Notes under the pieces: model-generated | Seen by the model: only the letters and a program-made list of their open reading frames with translations | Database searches by the model: none | Told to the model about the DNA's origin: nothing | IMG/VR virus record: IMGVR_UViG_3300025030_000278 | Span: 1-36,841 of that record | Source of the DNA: a virus | Strand: one strand, 5' to 3' | Length of the DNA: 36,841 bases | Position numbers and translations under genes: made by a program | In this document: piece by piece, positions 1 to 6,710 of the stretch | Position numbering within the stretch: position 1 is the stretch's first letter | Layout: each line of letters starts with the position of its first letter

Positions 1-40
1 AATCTGTGCTGCGTTGGACATGCAAGAGTATATAACCCGT

Positions 41-55
41 AAAACCAAATGTGCA
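41..55 (-). repeat. Terminal transposase-site candidate, left (L1)
   Basis: AAAACCAAATGTGCA is the exact 15-base reverse complement of TGCACATTTGGTTTT at 36765-36779, so the two form a terminal inverted repeat pair more than 36.7 kb apart. In Mu the transposase binds short sites just inside each end. The flanks (CCCGT on the left, GTGTA on the right) do not match as a 5-base target duplication, so the true terminus may lie a few bases outside. Confidence 0.6.
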
Positions 56-218
56 TATCTATTTTTGGCCGATTTTGGTGATAATCAACGATTTAGTGTT
101 TTTGGCTGATCTCAAGCGGCTTTAATGTCCTTTAACTTAGCTGCCGCCTGAACGCACCAAAACGCCCGCCAGCACTACATTCCTTTACATAACGCCTCTG
201 AAAAATGTAAAAAAAAAC

Positions 219-233
219 TGCACATTTGGTTTT
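219..233 (+). repeat. Internal transposase-site candidate (L2)
   Basis: TGCACATTTGGTTTT is identical over 15 bases to the right-end copy at 36765 and inverted relative to L1. Mu left ends likewise have several differently spaced transposase sites in mixed orientation. Function is inferred. Confidence 0.5.
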
Positions 234-240
234 TACCAAA

Positions 241-280
241 AAATGTTACCCTAAATGTTACCCCTGCCGATGGGGTAACA
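241..280. repeat. GTTACCC repeat cluster between end sites
   Basis: Two direct copies of AAATGTTACCC (241-251 and 253-263, 12-base period) are followed by the inverted GGGGTAACA (272-280). The second copy and the inverted one form an 8-bp perfect stem (GTTACCCC 257-264, GGGGTAAC 272-279). It sits between L2 and L3, which suggests a protein-binding cluster (transposase accessory or host protein); the binder is unknown. Confidence 0.4.
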
Positions 281-286
281 AAAATA

Positions 287-297
287 TGCACATTTGG
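287..297 (+). repeat. Internal transposase-site candidate (L3)
   Basis: TGCACATTTGG is a third, shorter copy (11 bases identical) of the end motif, 68 bases from L2 and in the same orientation. Confidence 0.45.
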
Positions 298-312
298 AAT
301 TATGCAAGCAAA

Positions 313-345
313 AAAGCCCTTATCCGAGACCAGGATAAGGGCTTT
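313..345 (-). terminator. Terminator of the leftward immunity operon
   Basis: Perfect 13-bp stem (AAAGCCCTTATCC 313-325, GGATAAGGGCTTT 333-345) with a 7-base loop. On the minus strand the stem runs into TTTTTT, making a good intrinsic terminator for the lipoprotein/repressor transcript. It also shields the end sites from transcription. Confidence 0.8.
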
Positions 346-405
346 GTAAATGCTTTTTAAGGAGTTTTAACCCCCTAAAAGGTGACAATAAATCAATTTT
401 TTAGC

Positions 406-948
406 TCAGTGCGACCACCTTAATCCTTCTACATCAAACTCCATTACTTGCCTGCCTGCATTGTAAAAAGGAGCTTCAATCATCACCTTTTTAACAGTCT
501 TCAATCGTTGGATAAATTTCTTTGGATTGTTTGGAAAAATAATATCCATGCCTGCATCTCTTGCGCCGGAATACGCCCACGGCTCAGGTTTTCCGTCGTC
601 AAATTTTACTCTCAGTTGCTCCTCGCCCATCATATTAGTCATAAATTGCCCCTTATCAACGAGAACAACAACATCCGTTCCGTGCAGCATCTTCCTTACC
701 ATCAATCTAAATGTGGATCCCCCATTGTAAGGAAATTCAAACTCAACGCTGTTGGTGGAATTAGAGGATGCAAAATAGCTCGTGTCTCCGCTCATTTTGT
801 CCAACCTGGTTTCATACAGCCAGTCTGTTTGTGGTTCCGGCGCTGCATCATTAACGGCGGCATTAGATTCAGCGTTGTTTTTTTCCGAAGCGGGGGAAAG
901 GCACCCGGTAAGCATAAATGCACACATTAAAAAGTGTAGTCTTTTCAT
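406..948 (-). CDS. Exported lipoprotein, VasI-like fold (moron)
   Basis: A 180-residue protein with a type II signal peptide: basic start MKRLHF, hydrophobic stretch, lipobox L-T-G-C with the lipidated Cys at residue 16. The mature part has the pattern seen in small VasI-like / type VI-associated periplasmic proteins: a Trp-led start, a beta-rich core with FRLMVRK and VKFDDG, and a closing FDVEGLRW. Family placement is by pattern only. It lies 24 bases downstream of the repressor on the same strand and ends before a strong terminator, so it is probably expressed in the lysogen. That is typical of a lysogenic-conversion gene, for example one that changes the envelope or blocks superinfection; the actual role is unknown. 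Confidence 0.65.
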   Translation of the reverse strand: MKRLHFLMCAFMLTGCLSPASEKNNAESNAAVNDAAPEPQTDWLYETRLDKMSGDTSYFASSNSTNSVEFEFPYNGGSTFRLMVRKMLHGTDVVVLVDKGQFMTNMMGEEQLRVKFDDGKPEPWAYSGARDAGMDIIFPNNPKKFIQRLKTVKKVMIEAPFYNAGRQVMEFDVEGLRWSH

Positions 949-972
949 ATTATCCTGGATTTAGTTAAGAAA

Positions 973-1677
973 TCAACCCTTCCTGCTGCCCGGTTCATTC
1001 GCCTGGGAACTGCCCACATCCCCTACCATATAAGGCAGCATAAAATGTTTCGTCAGCCGCATTTTAACCTGCCAGACCTCAAACACCTGGTCGTAGGGTA
1101 TCATGTGCCAGGCGTGGCCCGCCTGATTGTGCGGCATCACCTTCACCCCTTCCTTAAAGTTCTGTGCATACCCAAAAACGACCTCCGAGCCTTGCGTCAC
1201 CACCACGAAAATCCGTCCGACTTCCAGCCCTTTCGCCTGCTCTACCGGCGCACATACCGCCCAATCGCCCCACATCAGCAGCGGGGCCATGCTGTCGTTG
1301 GCCACTTCAAAGGTCAGTGCCTTGCCTTGTATGCCGGGAATGACCGCCTGAACAAGCTCTATTGCATCATTCCACCCACAATAATCTTTGAAGTCTTCAG
1401 CAGGTACTAATACATTATGATTATTGAGCGTCACAATAGCAAGTTGGAAGGGAGAACCCACCTCGAACCCCTCCGCTTCCAAATCTTTTGTGAGCAAATC
1501 ATCTATTAATACCTTGAAAAGTCTGGATAATTTTATCAAGGCTGTCAAAGTCGGCTCGGCAGTACCCCTCTCCCAATTGCTGACGCTATTAGAACTGACT
1601 TTCAATTTGTTAGATAAGTCTGACTGGCTAAATCCGTGTAGTTTCCTCCCGAATTTGATGTTTTCTCCGATGTTCAA
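973..1677 (-). CDS. Phage repressor, XRE HTH plus degenerate S24 domain
   Basis: A 234-residue CI-type repressor. Residues about 5-60 form an XRE helix-turn-helix (recognition region SQSDLSNKLKVSSNSVSNWE). Residues about 85-205 form an S24/LexA-like domain with the nucleophile motif NDSM (Ser129). At the place where homologues carry the general-base Lys (usually VVKR) this protein has VVFG, so the Lys appears replaced by Phe168, and no Ala-Gly cleavage site is visible before it. The fold may therefore serve dimerisation rather than self-cleavage. The reading frame starts at TTG (1677); no in-frame ATG lies upstream. It is transcribed away from the Ner-like gene across a palindromic operator. 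Confidence 0.85.
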   Translation of the reverse strand: MNIGENIKFGRKLHGFSQSDLSNKLKVSSNSVSNWERGTAEPTLTALIKLSRLFKVLIDDLLTKDLEAEGFEVGSPFQLAIVTLNNHNVLVPAEDFKDYCGWNDAIELVQAVIPGIQGKALTFEVANDSMAPLLMWGDWAVCAPVEQAKGLEVGRIFVVVTQGSEVVFGYAQNFKEGVKVMPHNQAGHAWHMIPYDQVFEVWQVKMRLTKHFMLPYMVGDVGSSQANEPGSRKG

Positions 1678-1711
1678 TTTTGTTAACGATTTGTTAATGA
1701 TGGTATTTATA

Positions 1712-1731
1712 ATTCACATCATGTTGTGAAT
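1712..1731. promoter_or_regulatory. Palindromic operator in the divergent immunity region
   Basis: ATTCACA (1712-1718), six bases, TGTGAAT (1725-1731) is a perfect 7-bp inverted repeat in the 128-base gap between the divergent repressor and Ner-like genes. Two TGTTAA repeats (1681, 1692) lie next to it. The arrangement fits an operator for one or both HTH proteins. No full Bacteroidota -33/-7 promoter pair could be assigned; TACATTTG on the minus strand near 1790 matches the TAnnTTTG consensus but lacks a clear partner. Confidence 0.55.
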
Positions 1732-1805
1732 CTCAAAATATATTTACAATATTGCAGCGTCAATCAATCAAAAATATTCAGAAAAGCAAATGTAAATAAA
1801 TAAGC

Positions 1806-2060
1806 ATGAATAGCCATACCGAGGAATTGAGAAAAACCACGAAAGAAGCCTTCCAGCAGTACGGCGGGCAGTCCATAATAGCGAAAGAGTTGGGGGTGAA
1901 GCGGCAATATGTGTGGTCTATCCTGAACGGGGAGAGGGGAAACGACGAGACGCTGATGAAGCTCTCCGTGTTCATCAAGAACCGGATTCAGGAGCAGAAG
2001 GACAAAGAAGTGCAAAAGAAGCAATTGACCAGCGAAATCAAAGCCGCTTTAACAGCTTAA
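1806..2060 (+). CDS. Ner/Cro-like HTH regulator
   Basis: An 84-residue protein with a central helix-turn-helix (QSIIAKELGVKRQYVWSILN, about residues 22-41) and a lysine-rich C-terminal tail. It is the first gene of the rightward early region, divergent from the repressor, which is where Mu carries ner, the negative regulator of early transcription and of the repressor promoter. The sequence is not close enough to Mu Ner to assign the symbol; the role comes from size, fold and position. Confidence 0.7.
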   Translation: MNSHTEELRKTTKEAFQQYGGQSIIAKELGVKRQYVWSILNGERGNDETLMKLSVFIKNRIQEQKDKEVQKKQLTSEIKAALTA

Positions 2061-2085
2061 TTTTTAACCTATAAATATCCAGAAC

Positions 2086-2418
2086 ATGACAGCAACTACT
2101 AAACAAAAGACAAGGAAGTTCATACGGTGGGAAGGGGATAGGACCCCGAACGAAGGGTATCCCGCTTTAACCGTCGAAAGAACAAGTGGGTTTAACCAAA
2201 TCATCACAGACGCCTTCGCCCAGATTTTATTTGAAGGGTGTGACAACACTTATGATGCCGTCCACCAGCTTGAATTGGATTACTCCAAGCCTTACAAGAA
2301 AGCCCGGCTCATAGCTGGGTGGGGCAGCAACCACATTTGGTTCCACCGCATCAGCGAGTTCGGCGAGGTGGATGAAAAGCGGCTCGCCATCATCGAGTTC
2401 GACCCTTATAAAATCTAA
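2086..2418 (+). CDS. Hypothetical early protein before the transposase
   Basis: A 110-residue soluble protein, basic at the N terminus (TKQKTRKFIRWEGDRTPNEG) and acidic at the C terminus. No family is recognised. It starts 25 bases after the Ner-like gene and ends 6 bases before muA, so it belongs to the same early transcript. A partial copy of the end-site motif (CACATTTGGTT, 2332-2342) lies inside it and is probably coincidental. Confidence 0.6.
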   Translation: MTATTKQKTRKFIRWEGDRTPNEGYPALTVERTSGFNQIITDAFAQILFEGCDNTYDAVHQLELDYSKPYKKARLIAGWGSNHIWFHRISEFGEVDEKRLAIIEFDPYKI

Positions 2419-2424
2419 ACAACA

Positions 2425-4533
2425 ATGCAACTAACGACCCATGACATTGCCGAGCGCCGGGAACGTGATGGACGGACGACCCTCTGGCTCTCCGAAAGGT
2501 TGCTGATTGAGGAATTGGATATTTCAGAAATGTACCTCCGAATGAAAGCACGGAGGGAATATCTGGAATCCGTCTCCCCTGCCAAAAAAGACAAAGACAT
2601 CCTCCCCGACACGGGCAAGTCGTGGCGGTACGCCCGCATCAACGGGGCCTTCTATTACGATTACGACCGCCTCCCAGCCAACCGCAGGGAAGCGCTGCCG
2701 GGAAAGGAAAAGCTGCTCCGGTTGGCGCAGCAAACCGACCTCGACACCTACCATAACCACCTGAAACGTCAGGTGGAGGCCATCTTAAATACCGATTTTC
2801 AACAGTACCTGCACCTTTACAGGGGCTACGACGACGACCATGCTCACACACTCGCTAAAGGCTGCGCCGTGTTGATGTTCGCAGCCGACACCCTCCGGAA
2901 CGGTGGCGCAGACAGCGCCACCGCTTTCCTGAACGAGCTTGCAAACGTGCTGAACCTCGTCGGGTGCGAGTACCTGCCGAAGCACTGGCGCAGGTTGAAA
3001 GAAAAGGTGGATACTATATTAAAAGGTGTACCCGTGCAGGAGGTGATGAAGCTCAAGCGGGAAGGTAACCAGAACGCCGCCCGCCTCAACGACGAGGAAG
3101 TAAAATCCTGGCTGCTCCAGATGCGCAACATGCCCGCCAACTACACCAACGCCTTCATCATCCGCAAGCTGCGGCTGATGTGTACCCTGGCGGAAAAGCG
3201 GGTGCCTTCAAAAAGCTGGTTTGAACTCGAATTGGCCAAACCGCTGACCAAGTTTCTGACCACCGCCCGCTTCGGCTCCGGCAAGCTCGGCGACAAGTGG
3301 AAAGGCTACATCCCGATTGAAAACGCCCTCCATTCCGGCGACTGCTGGATGATGGACGGCACCAGGGCCAACATGATTGCCTTTCGGAACGCCGAAGGCA
3401 AGGAAGAATTTCTATACTGGCTGGCCTGCTACGACGTGCATTCCGGCGACCTGCTCGGCCTGCATTTCGACACGAAAGAGGACCGCTGGGGCTACCTGAA
3501 TGCCTTGAAAATGTCGGTCTCCACTACCGGCTATCTGCCTTACGAAATCGTCATTGACCGCTTCCCCGGCCACAACACCGAGGAAATCGAACTGCTGATA
3601 AAACGCCTCGAACGCCTCGGCGTGAAGGTGACTATAACCTCCAAAAAGACGGGCAAATCGAAGCTCGAAAGGTTCTTTGAAACATTCCAGTCGGTGTTCA
3701 TGGCCGAATCGCCCTGGTATTACGGCGAAGGAGTACAGAGCAGCCGCACAGCCGCCCACCGCAGCCCCGAATACCTCAAGGCGCAAACAAAACGCCGCAA
3801 TAACGAGCAGTGGGATTTCAACGCCGCCTGGTCGGAGATGCTCCGCCTGGTGAGCATGTACCGGGACACACCCCTGGCCGAATACTCCGAAAAGTGCGCA
3901 GGCGTGGCCCAAAGCCCCCGCCAACTGCACGAGGCCAGCGACCGCCCGCACAGCGTGAAGGTAGAACCCTGGGACGCCGTGGAGCTTTTCGGCCTCGAAA
4001 AAACCGTGACCATCCGCCACGGCGGACTGATAAAAACAGACATCCAAAAAGTGGAATACTTCTACCGGGTGGACGAATATACGACCCTTAGCGAGCACAC
4101 AAAGGTGCGGCTCTGCTACGACATGGAAGACCTCACGACAGTCTATCTCTACGCCGACAGCGACGAGATAAACCGCCAATATCTCGGCACCGCCACCGAG
4201 CAGCGCCGGGCGCAGCTATACGGCCCCGATGCCGATATGTCGGGAATCGGAAAGGGAAAGGAAAAGATTGCCGCAATCGAAGCGGCCCGCAAAGAACACT
4301 TCAAAGTGCTGACCCAGGTGGCCGACGACGGCGACGAGGTGGACATCCTCCTCGCAGGGCTGGCCCAAAAAGGCGCAAAATCCAACGCCGAAACCGCCTG
4401 GCTCCACGAGCGAACCGCCGAATGGAAACCGACCGAAAAAAACAAGCCCCGCCTCCTCGATACGGAGGAAGCGGACGAATTGGACGAAGACACTTTTGCC
4501 CTCGTGCCGAACGCAGCACGGAAGCAGTACTAA
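2425..4533 (+). CDS. Mu-type transposase A (DDE)
   Basis: A 702-residue transposase that would bind the end sites and carry out replicative transposition and integration. The catalytic triad is visible in an rve-type core: Asp311 (WMMDGT), Asp378 (EIVIDRF) and Glu415 (KLERFFET). The first two Asp are 67 residues apart, as in Mu A (D269/D336); the second gap is shorter than in Mu. N-terminal residues about 1-80 form a winged/helical DNA-binding region, followed by the long alpha-helical end-binding region (to about 250); the C-terminal ~150 residues follow the Mu-transposase C-terminal layout. It is directly followed by its own terminator (4570-4598). Confidence 0.93.
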   Translation: MQLTTHDIAERRERDGRTTLWLSERLLIEELDISEMYLRMKARREYLESVSPAKKDKDILPDTGKSWRYARINGAFYYDYDRLPANRREALPGKEKLLRLAQQTDLDTYHNHLKRQVEAILNTDFQQYLHLYRGYDDDHAHTLAKGCAVLMFAADTLRNGGADSATAFLNELANVLNLVGCEYLPKHWRRLKEKVDTILKGVPVQEVMKLKREGNQNAARLNDEEVKSWLLQMRNMPANYTNAFIIRKLRLMCTLAEKRVPSKSWFELELAKPLTKFLTTARFGSGKLGDKWKGYIPIENALHSGDCWMMDGTRANMIAFRNAEGKEEFLYWLACYDVHSGDLLGLHFDTKEDRWGYLNALKMSVSTTGYLPYEIVIDRFPGHNTEEIELLIKRLERLGVKVTITSKKTGKSKLERFFETFQSVFMAESPWYYGEGVQSSRTAAHRSPEYLKAQTKRRNNEQWDFNAAWSEMLRLVSMYRDTPLAEYSEKCAGVAQSPRQLHEASDRPHSVKVEPWDAVELFGLEKTVTIRHGGLIKTDIQKVEYFYRVDEYTTLSEHTKVRLCYDMEDLTTVYLYADSDEINRQYLGTATEQRRAQLYGPDADMSGIGKGKEKIAAIEAARKEHFKVLTQVADDGDEVDILLAGLAQKGAKSNAETAWLHERTAEWKPTEKNKPRLLDTEEADELDEDTFALVPNAARKQY

Positions 4534-4569
4534 AGAATAGTAGTTTGTACATAGTAAGTTCTGGGATTG

Positions 4570-4598
4570 GTAGCCGGGCAACGGCCCGGCTACTTTTT
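4570..4598 (+). terminator. Intrinsic terminator after transposase A
   Basis: Perfect 10-bp GC-rich stem (GTAGCCGGGC 4570-4579, GCCCGGCTAC 4584-4593), loop AACG, then TTTTT. It would stop or thin transcription between A and the downstream B gene. Confidence 0.85.
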
Positions 4599-4632
4599 GA
4601 AAAAGCAACTTTCACAATCAAAATAAATCATC

Positions 4633-4836
4633 ATGCAAGCATTCTTTTTCATCGGCTCTGAGCCATCGAAGCAAAACAAACCTTTCATCGTCTTCGCAAA
4701 TAGCGAGGAGGAAGCCCTTTCAATTGCCTCAAATGTGCTGTCAGAAAAGGCATTCGGCAACCCTGAAAAATTAACGCCAGGAGCCGCTCAACTTATTTCC
4801 GAAGTCAATAATAAGGGCAAGTTTCAGAGCTATTAA
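4633..4836 (+). CDS. Small hypothetical protein
   Basis: A 67-residue protein beginning MQAFFFIGSEPSKQNKPFIV, with no recognised family. It has a short beta-strand-rich start and a helical acidic middle (EEEALSIASNVLSEK), resembling small standalone alpha/beta domains. It lies between two terminators (4570-4598 and 4909-4934) together with a tRNA-like minihelix, so it may form a separate transcription unit. The A-rich leader just before the ATG supports the start. Confidence 0.5.
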   Translation: MQAFFFIGSEPSKQNKPFIVFANSEEEALSIASNVLSEKAFGNPEKLTPGAAQLISEVNNKGKFQSY

Positions 4837-4841
4837 TGTTC

Positions 4842-4875
4842 GGGAGCGTGGGTTCGACTCCCGCCGCTCCCACCA
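4842..4875 (+). ncRNA. tRNA-like minihelix 1 (acceptor stem + T-arm + CCA)
   Basis: GGGAGCG (4842-4848) pairs perfectly with CGCTCCC (4865-4871). Between them is a T-arm: GTGGG, T-loop TTCGACT, CCCGC (4848-4864), with the conserved GGTTCGA core. ACCA (4872-4875) follows, as an encoded discriminator plus CCA. The first base of the T-stem is shared with the last base of the acceptor strand. There is no D-arm or anticodon arm. This is the shape of a minimal RNase P substrate. Whether it is processed or charged is unknown. Confidence 0.6.
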
Positions 4876-4908
4876 ATATCCATAGGTGTTTATTTTCATG
4901 AGATTTAA

Positions 4909-4934
4909 GCCGGGGCAAAGGCCCTGGCCTTTTT
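4909..4934 (+). terminator. Intrinsic terminator after the minihelix unit
   Basis: GCCGGGGC (4909-4916) pairs with GCCCTGGC (4921-4928) with one G-T wobble; loop AAAG; TTTTT at 4930-4934. Confidence 0.65.
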
Positions 4935-4958
4935 AAAACCTTTTAAAACAACCTTAAA

Positions 4959-5066
4959 ATGGTATTAATCATCAAAATCGGACTGACCTGCGCCGTCATG
5001 TTTTTCTTGGTGGCCTACAACCACGCAGCCTGTAAGAAGGCAGAAGACGAGAAAAACACCCCCTGA
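4959..5066 (+). CDS. Tiny single-pass membrane protein
   Basis: A 35-residue reading frame (MVLIIKIGLTCAVMFFLVAY, then a charged tail ending EDEKNTP). One membrane segment at residues about 2-20, with a Lys/Asp/Glu-rich cytoplasmic or periplasmic tail. It is preceded by the same A/T-rich leader (TTTTAAAACCTTTTAAAA) that precedes the capsid gene, which supports translation. Position before muB recalls the small membrane proteins (such as Kil) in Mu early regions, but no similarity is claimed. Confidence 0.45.
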   Translation: MVLIIKIGLTCAVMFFLVAYNHAACKKAEDEKNTP

Positions 5067-5131
5067 ATATGCACCAGCGACCACGATAAACCAAGCCAAC
5101 ACACCCATTTTCACAAATTAAACACACTGCA

Positions 5132-6124
5132 ATGAGTACGCCCATCAACATCAACAAAATGCACTTCAGCCAGATTTCCGACCTCGCCCGCAAAGAATGC
5201 GAGCGCCTCGGCTCTCAGTCCCGGCTCGCCGTAAAATGCGACGTTAGCGACGCAACCATTTCCCAAATCATCACGGGCAAATTCGACCAGGTGAGGGACG
5301 GCATGTGGCGGAAAGTCGCCGCCGTCCTCGACTGGCGTCCTGACGGCTGGCAAATCGTGGAGACCTCCAACACCCGTTCCGTGCATCAAATCATGTCGGA
5401 TGCGAAAGAGCAGCGCCTCTGGCTCACCGTATGCGACGGGGCCGGGGCCGGTAAAACCAGCGGGGCGAAGACATTCGTCGCAACGAACCGGGAGAACGTG
5501 TATTACCTCGAATGCGACGAGTGGAACAAAGGCGAGTTCGTGCGCCGTTTCGCCCGCTCCCTCGGCATCTCTTTCCTCGGATGCGGCACCTACTACGACC
5601 TGCTGGATAAGATAGTGCGAGACTTTCAACAGAAGTCCGACGAGCGGCCCCTCATCATCCTCGACCAGGCCGACAAGCTCCGTGACGCCGCTTTCCGCTG
5701 CCTCATCCCCCTGTTCAACGGCCTCGAAGACAAGGCCGGGATGGTGGTCATGGGCGTCGGCCACATACGCAAACGCATCCGCCGCAACGTCGAGCTTCAA
5801 ACTTGCGGCTTCGACGAAATAGAAAGCCGGTTCGGGCGCAAATACATCAACCTGCCGGGCCACACCCGCACCGACGTGGCTAACATCTGCCGGGGCAACG
5901 GCCTCGAAGACCCCGAAACAATCAAGCGTATTTGGGCGGAAGTGTGGGGCGAGGAAAAGGGCAGGTCCTCTATTGAAGGCCGGGAGGTGAACGTAATCAA
6001 GGACAACCGCCGCCTCAAACGCTGCATACAGCGGGAGATACTTATGCTTTCAGAAGCCTCCCCACCGCCCCCTCCAAGGGAGGGGGAGGCTTACGCCGAA
6101 GCGCTGGAATCCGTAGCGGCATAA
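5132..6124 (+). CDS. MuB-like target-DNA activator ATPase
   Basis: A 330-residue AAA+ ATPase. N-terminal HTH at about residues 30-52 (SRLAVKCDVSDATISQIITG), as in Mu B. Walker A GAGAGKTS at residues 103-110 (Lys108); Walker B LIILDQAD with Asp178. Mu B binds target DNA non-specifically, delivers it to the transposase and gives target immunity. The C-terminal ~25 residues contain a proline run (SPPPPPREGEAYAE) that is encoded by a GC palindrome inserted in frame (6056-6090) and is probably not part of the ancestral protein. Confidence 0.92.
   Translation: MSTPININKMHFSQISDLARKECERLGSQSRLAVKCDVSDATISQIITGKFDQVRDGMWRKVAAVLDWRPDGWQIVETSNTRSVHQIMSDAKEQRLWLTVCDGAGAGKTSGAKTFVATNRENVYYLECDEWNKGEFVRRFARSLGISFLGCGTYYDLLDKIVRDFQQKSDERPLIILDQADKLRDAAFRCLIPLFNGLEDKAGMVVMGVGHIRKRIRRNVELQTCGFDEIESRFGRKYINLPGHTRTDVANICRGNGLEDPETIKRIWAEVWGEEKGRSSIEGREVNVIKDNRRLKRCIQREILMLSEASPPPPPREGEAYAEALESVAA
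6056..6090. repeat. GC palindrome inserted in frame in the MuB C terminus
   Basis: CCCCCTCC (6068-6075) and GGAGGGGG (6079-6086) form an 8-bp stem, with partly overlapping outer GCCTCC/GGAGGC arms. It resembles the CCCC...GGGG palindromes found between tail genes in this window but lies inside a coding sequence near its 3' end. Confidence 0.6.
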
Positions 6125-6157
6125 CCGTGATTTATTAACACACACAATACAATTACA

Positions 6158-6637
6158 ATGGCAAAAAAAGTTACCGAAGCCGATGCAAAAGCGGCAATGA
6201 AAGAATGGCTCGACAACGACGTACAGCTTGCAAAGGTGCAGGCAGAGAAAAGGGTGAAAATCACCCCGCTCGTACAGAAGTACGAGGGGCTGGAAAGGGA
6301 ACTGACGGACAAAAAGCTACAAGCTGCCGAGGTGCTGGAAGCCTATGCAGACCAGAACCGGGGCACCATTTTGCCAAGCGGCAAGAAGTCAACCGGCTTC
6401 GAGGGCGGCACGATCGGCTGGAAATCCGGCCCGCCCAAACTCGTGCTGGCAAACGAGGACGAATTTGGTTGGGAAGAAGTCCTGGCGATGGCCAGGAAAG
6501 TGCTACCGGAGTTTGTGTTGCAAAAGGACGAACTCGACAAGTCGGGCATCCTGCGCAACGCCGACGGAATCGGCGACAAGCTGGCGAAAGCCGGCCTCGC
6601 CGTCGAACAGAAAGAAACCTTCTACGTGAAGGCGTGA
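6158..6637 (+). CDS. gam: Mu Gam-like host-nuclease inhibitor
   Basis: A 159-residue Gam-family protein. Mu Gam is a Ku-like dimer that binds double-strand DNA ends and blocks RecBCD-type exonucleases. Visible signatures: helical N terminus with DNDVQLAKVQAEKRVKITPL, the central KKSTGFEGGTIGWKSGPPKL strand region, and the C-terminal LRNADGIGDKLAKAGLAVEQKETFYV. Length is close to the family norm (~170). It sits 33 bases after muB, as in the Mu early operon. Confidence 0.9.
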   Translation: MAKKVTEADAKAAMKEWLDNDVQLAKVQAEKRVKITPLVQKYEGLERELTDKKLQAAEVLEAYADQNRGTILPSGKKSTGFEGGTIGWKSGPPKLVLANEDEFGWEEVLAMARKVLPEFVLQKDELDKSGILRNADGIGDKLAKAGLAVEQKETFYVKA

Positions 6638-6710
6638 CGTGTATTTTTTTCAACCCGCTGGCGGCGCACCCACACACTTTAGCCGCCAGCATTTTTCAAA
6701 ACCACACAAC

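Larger units (their letters stand above)
1..405. other. Non-coding left end of the prophage
   Basis: No convincing gene is seen here. The stretch holds three copies of an 11-base TGCACATTTGG motif (one inverted), two direct repeats of AAATGTTACCC, an inverted GGGGTAACA, a 12-base near-repeat (TTTTTGGCCGAT at 62-73, TTTTTGGCTGAT at 99-110) and a strong leftward terminator. By position next to the repressor module it corresponds to the Mu left end, where transposase sites cluster. The exact host/phage junction is not resolved because no target duplication is visible; about the first 20-40 bases may be host DNA. Confidence 0.6.

Noticed and set aside
2332-2342. CACATTTGGTT as an internal transposase site
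   Set aside because: It lies inside a coding sequence, lacks the leading TG, and has no partner; chance is sufficient.
3412-4179. Long minus-strand open frame opposite transposase A
   Set aside because: It is the shadow of a GC-rich coding region; it has no family features, and the plus-strand protein holds the catalytic residues.
4842-4875. Reading the 4842 element as the attachment site of a tRNA-targeting integrase
   Set aside because: It is internal to the phage, no tyrosine or serine integrase is present, and the 5' strand GGGAGCG lies next to the T-arm, so it is not the 3' end of a complete tRNA.
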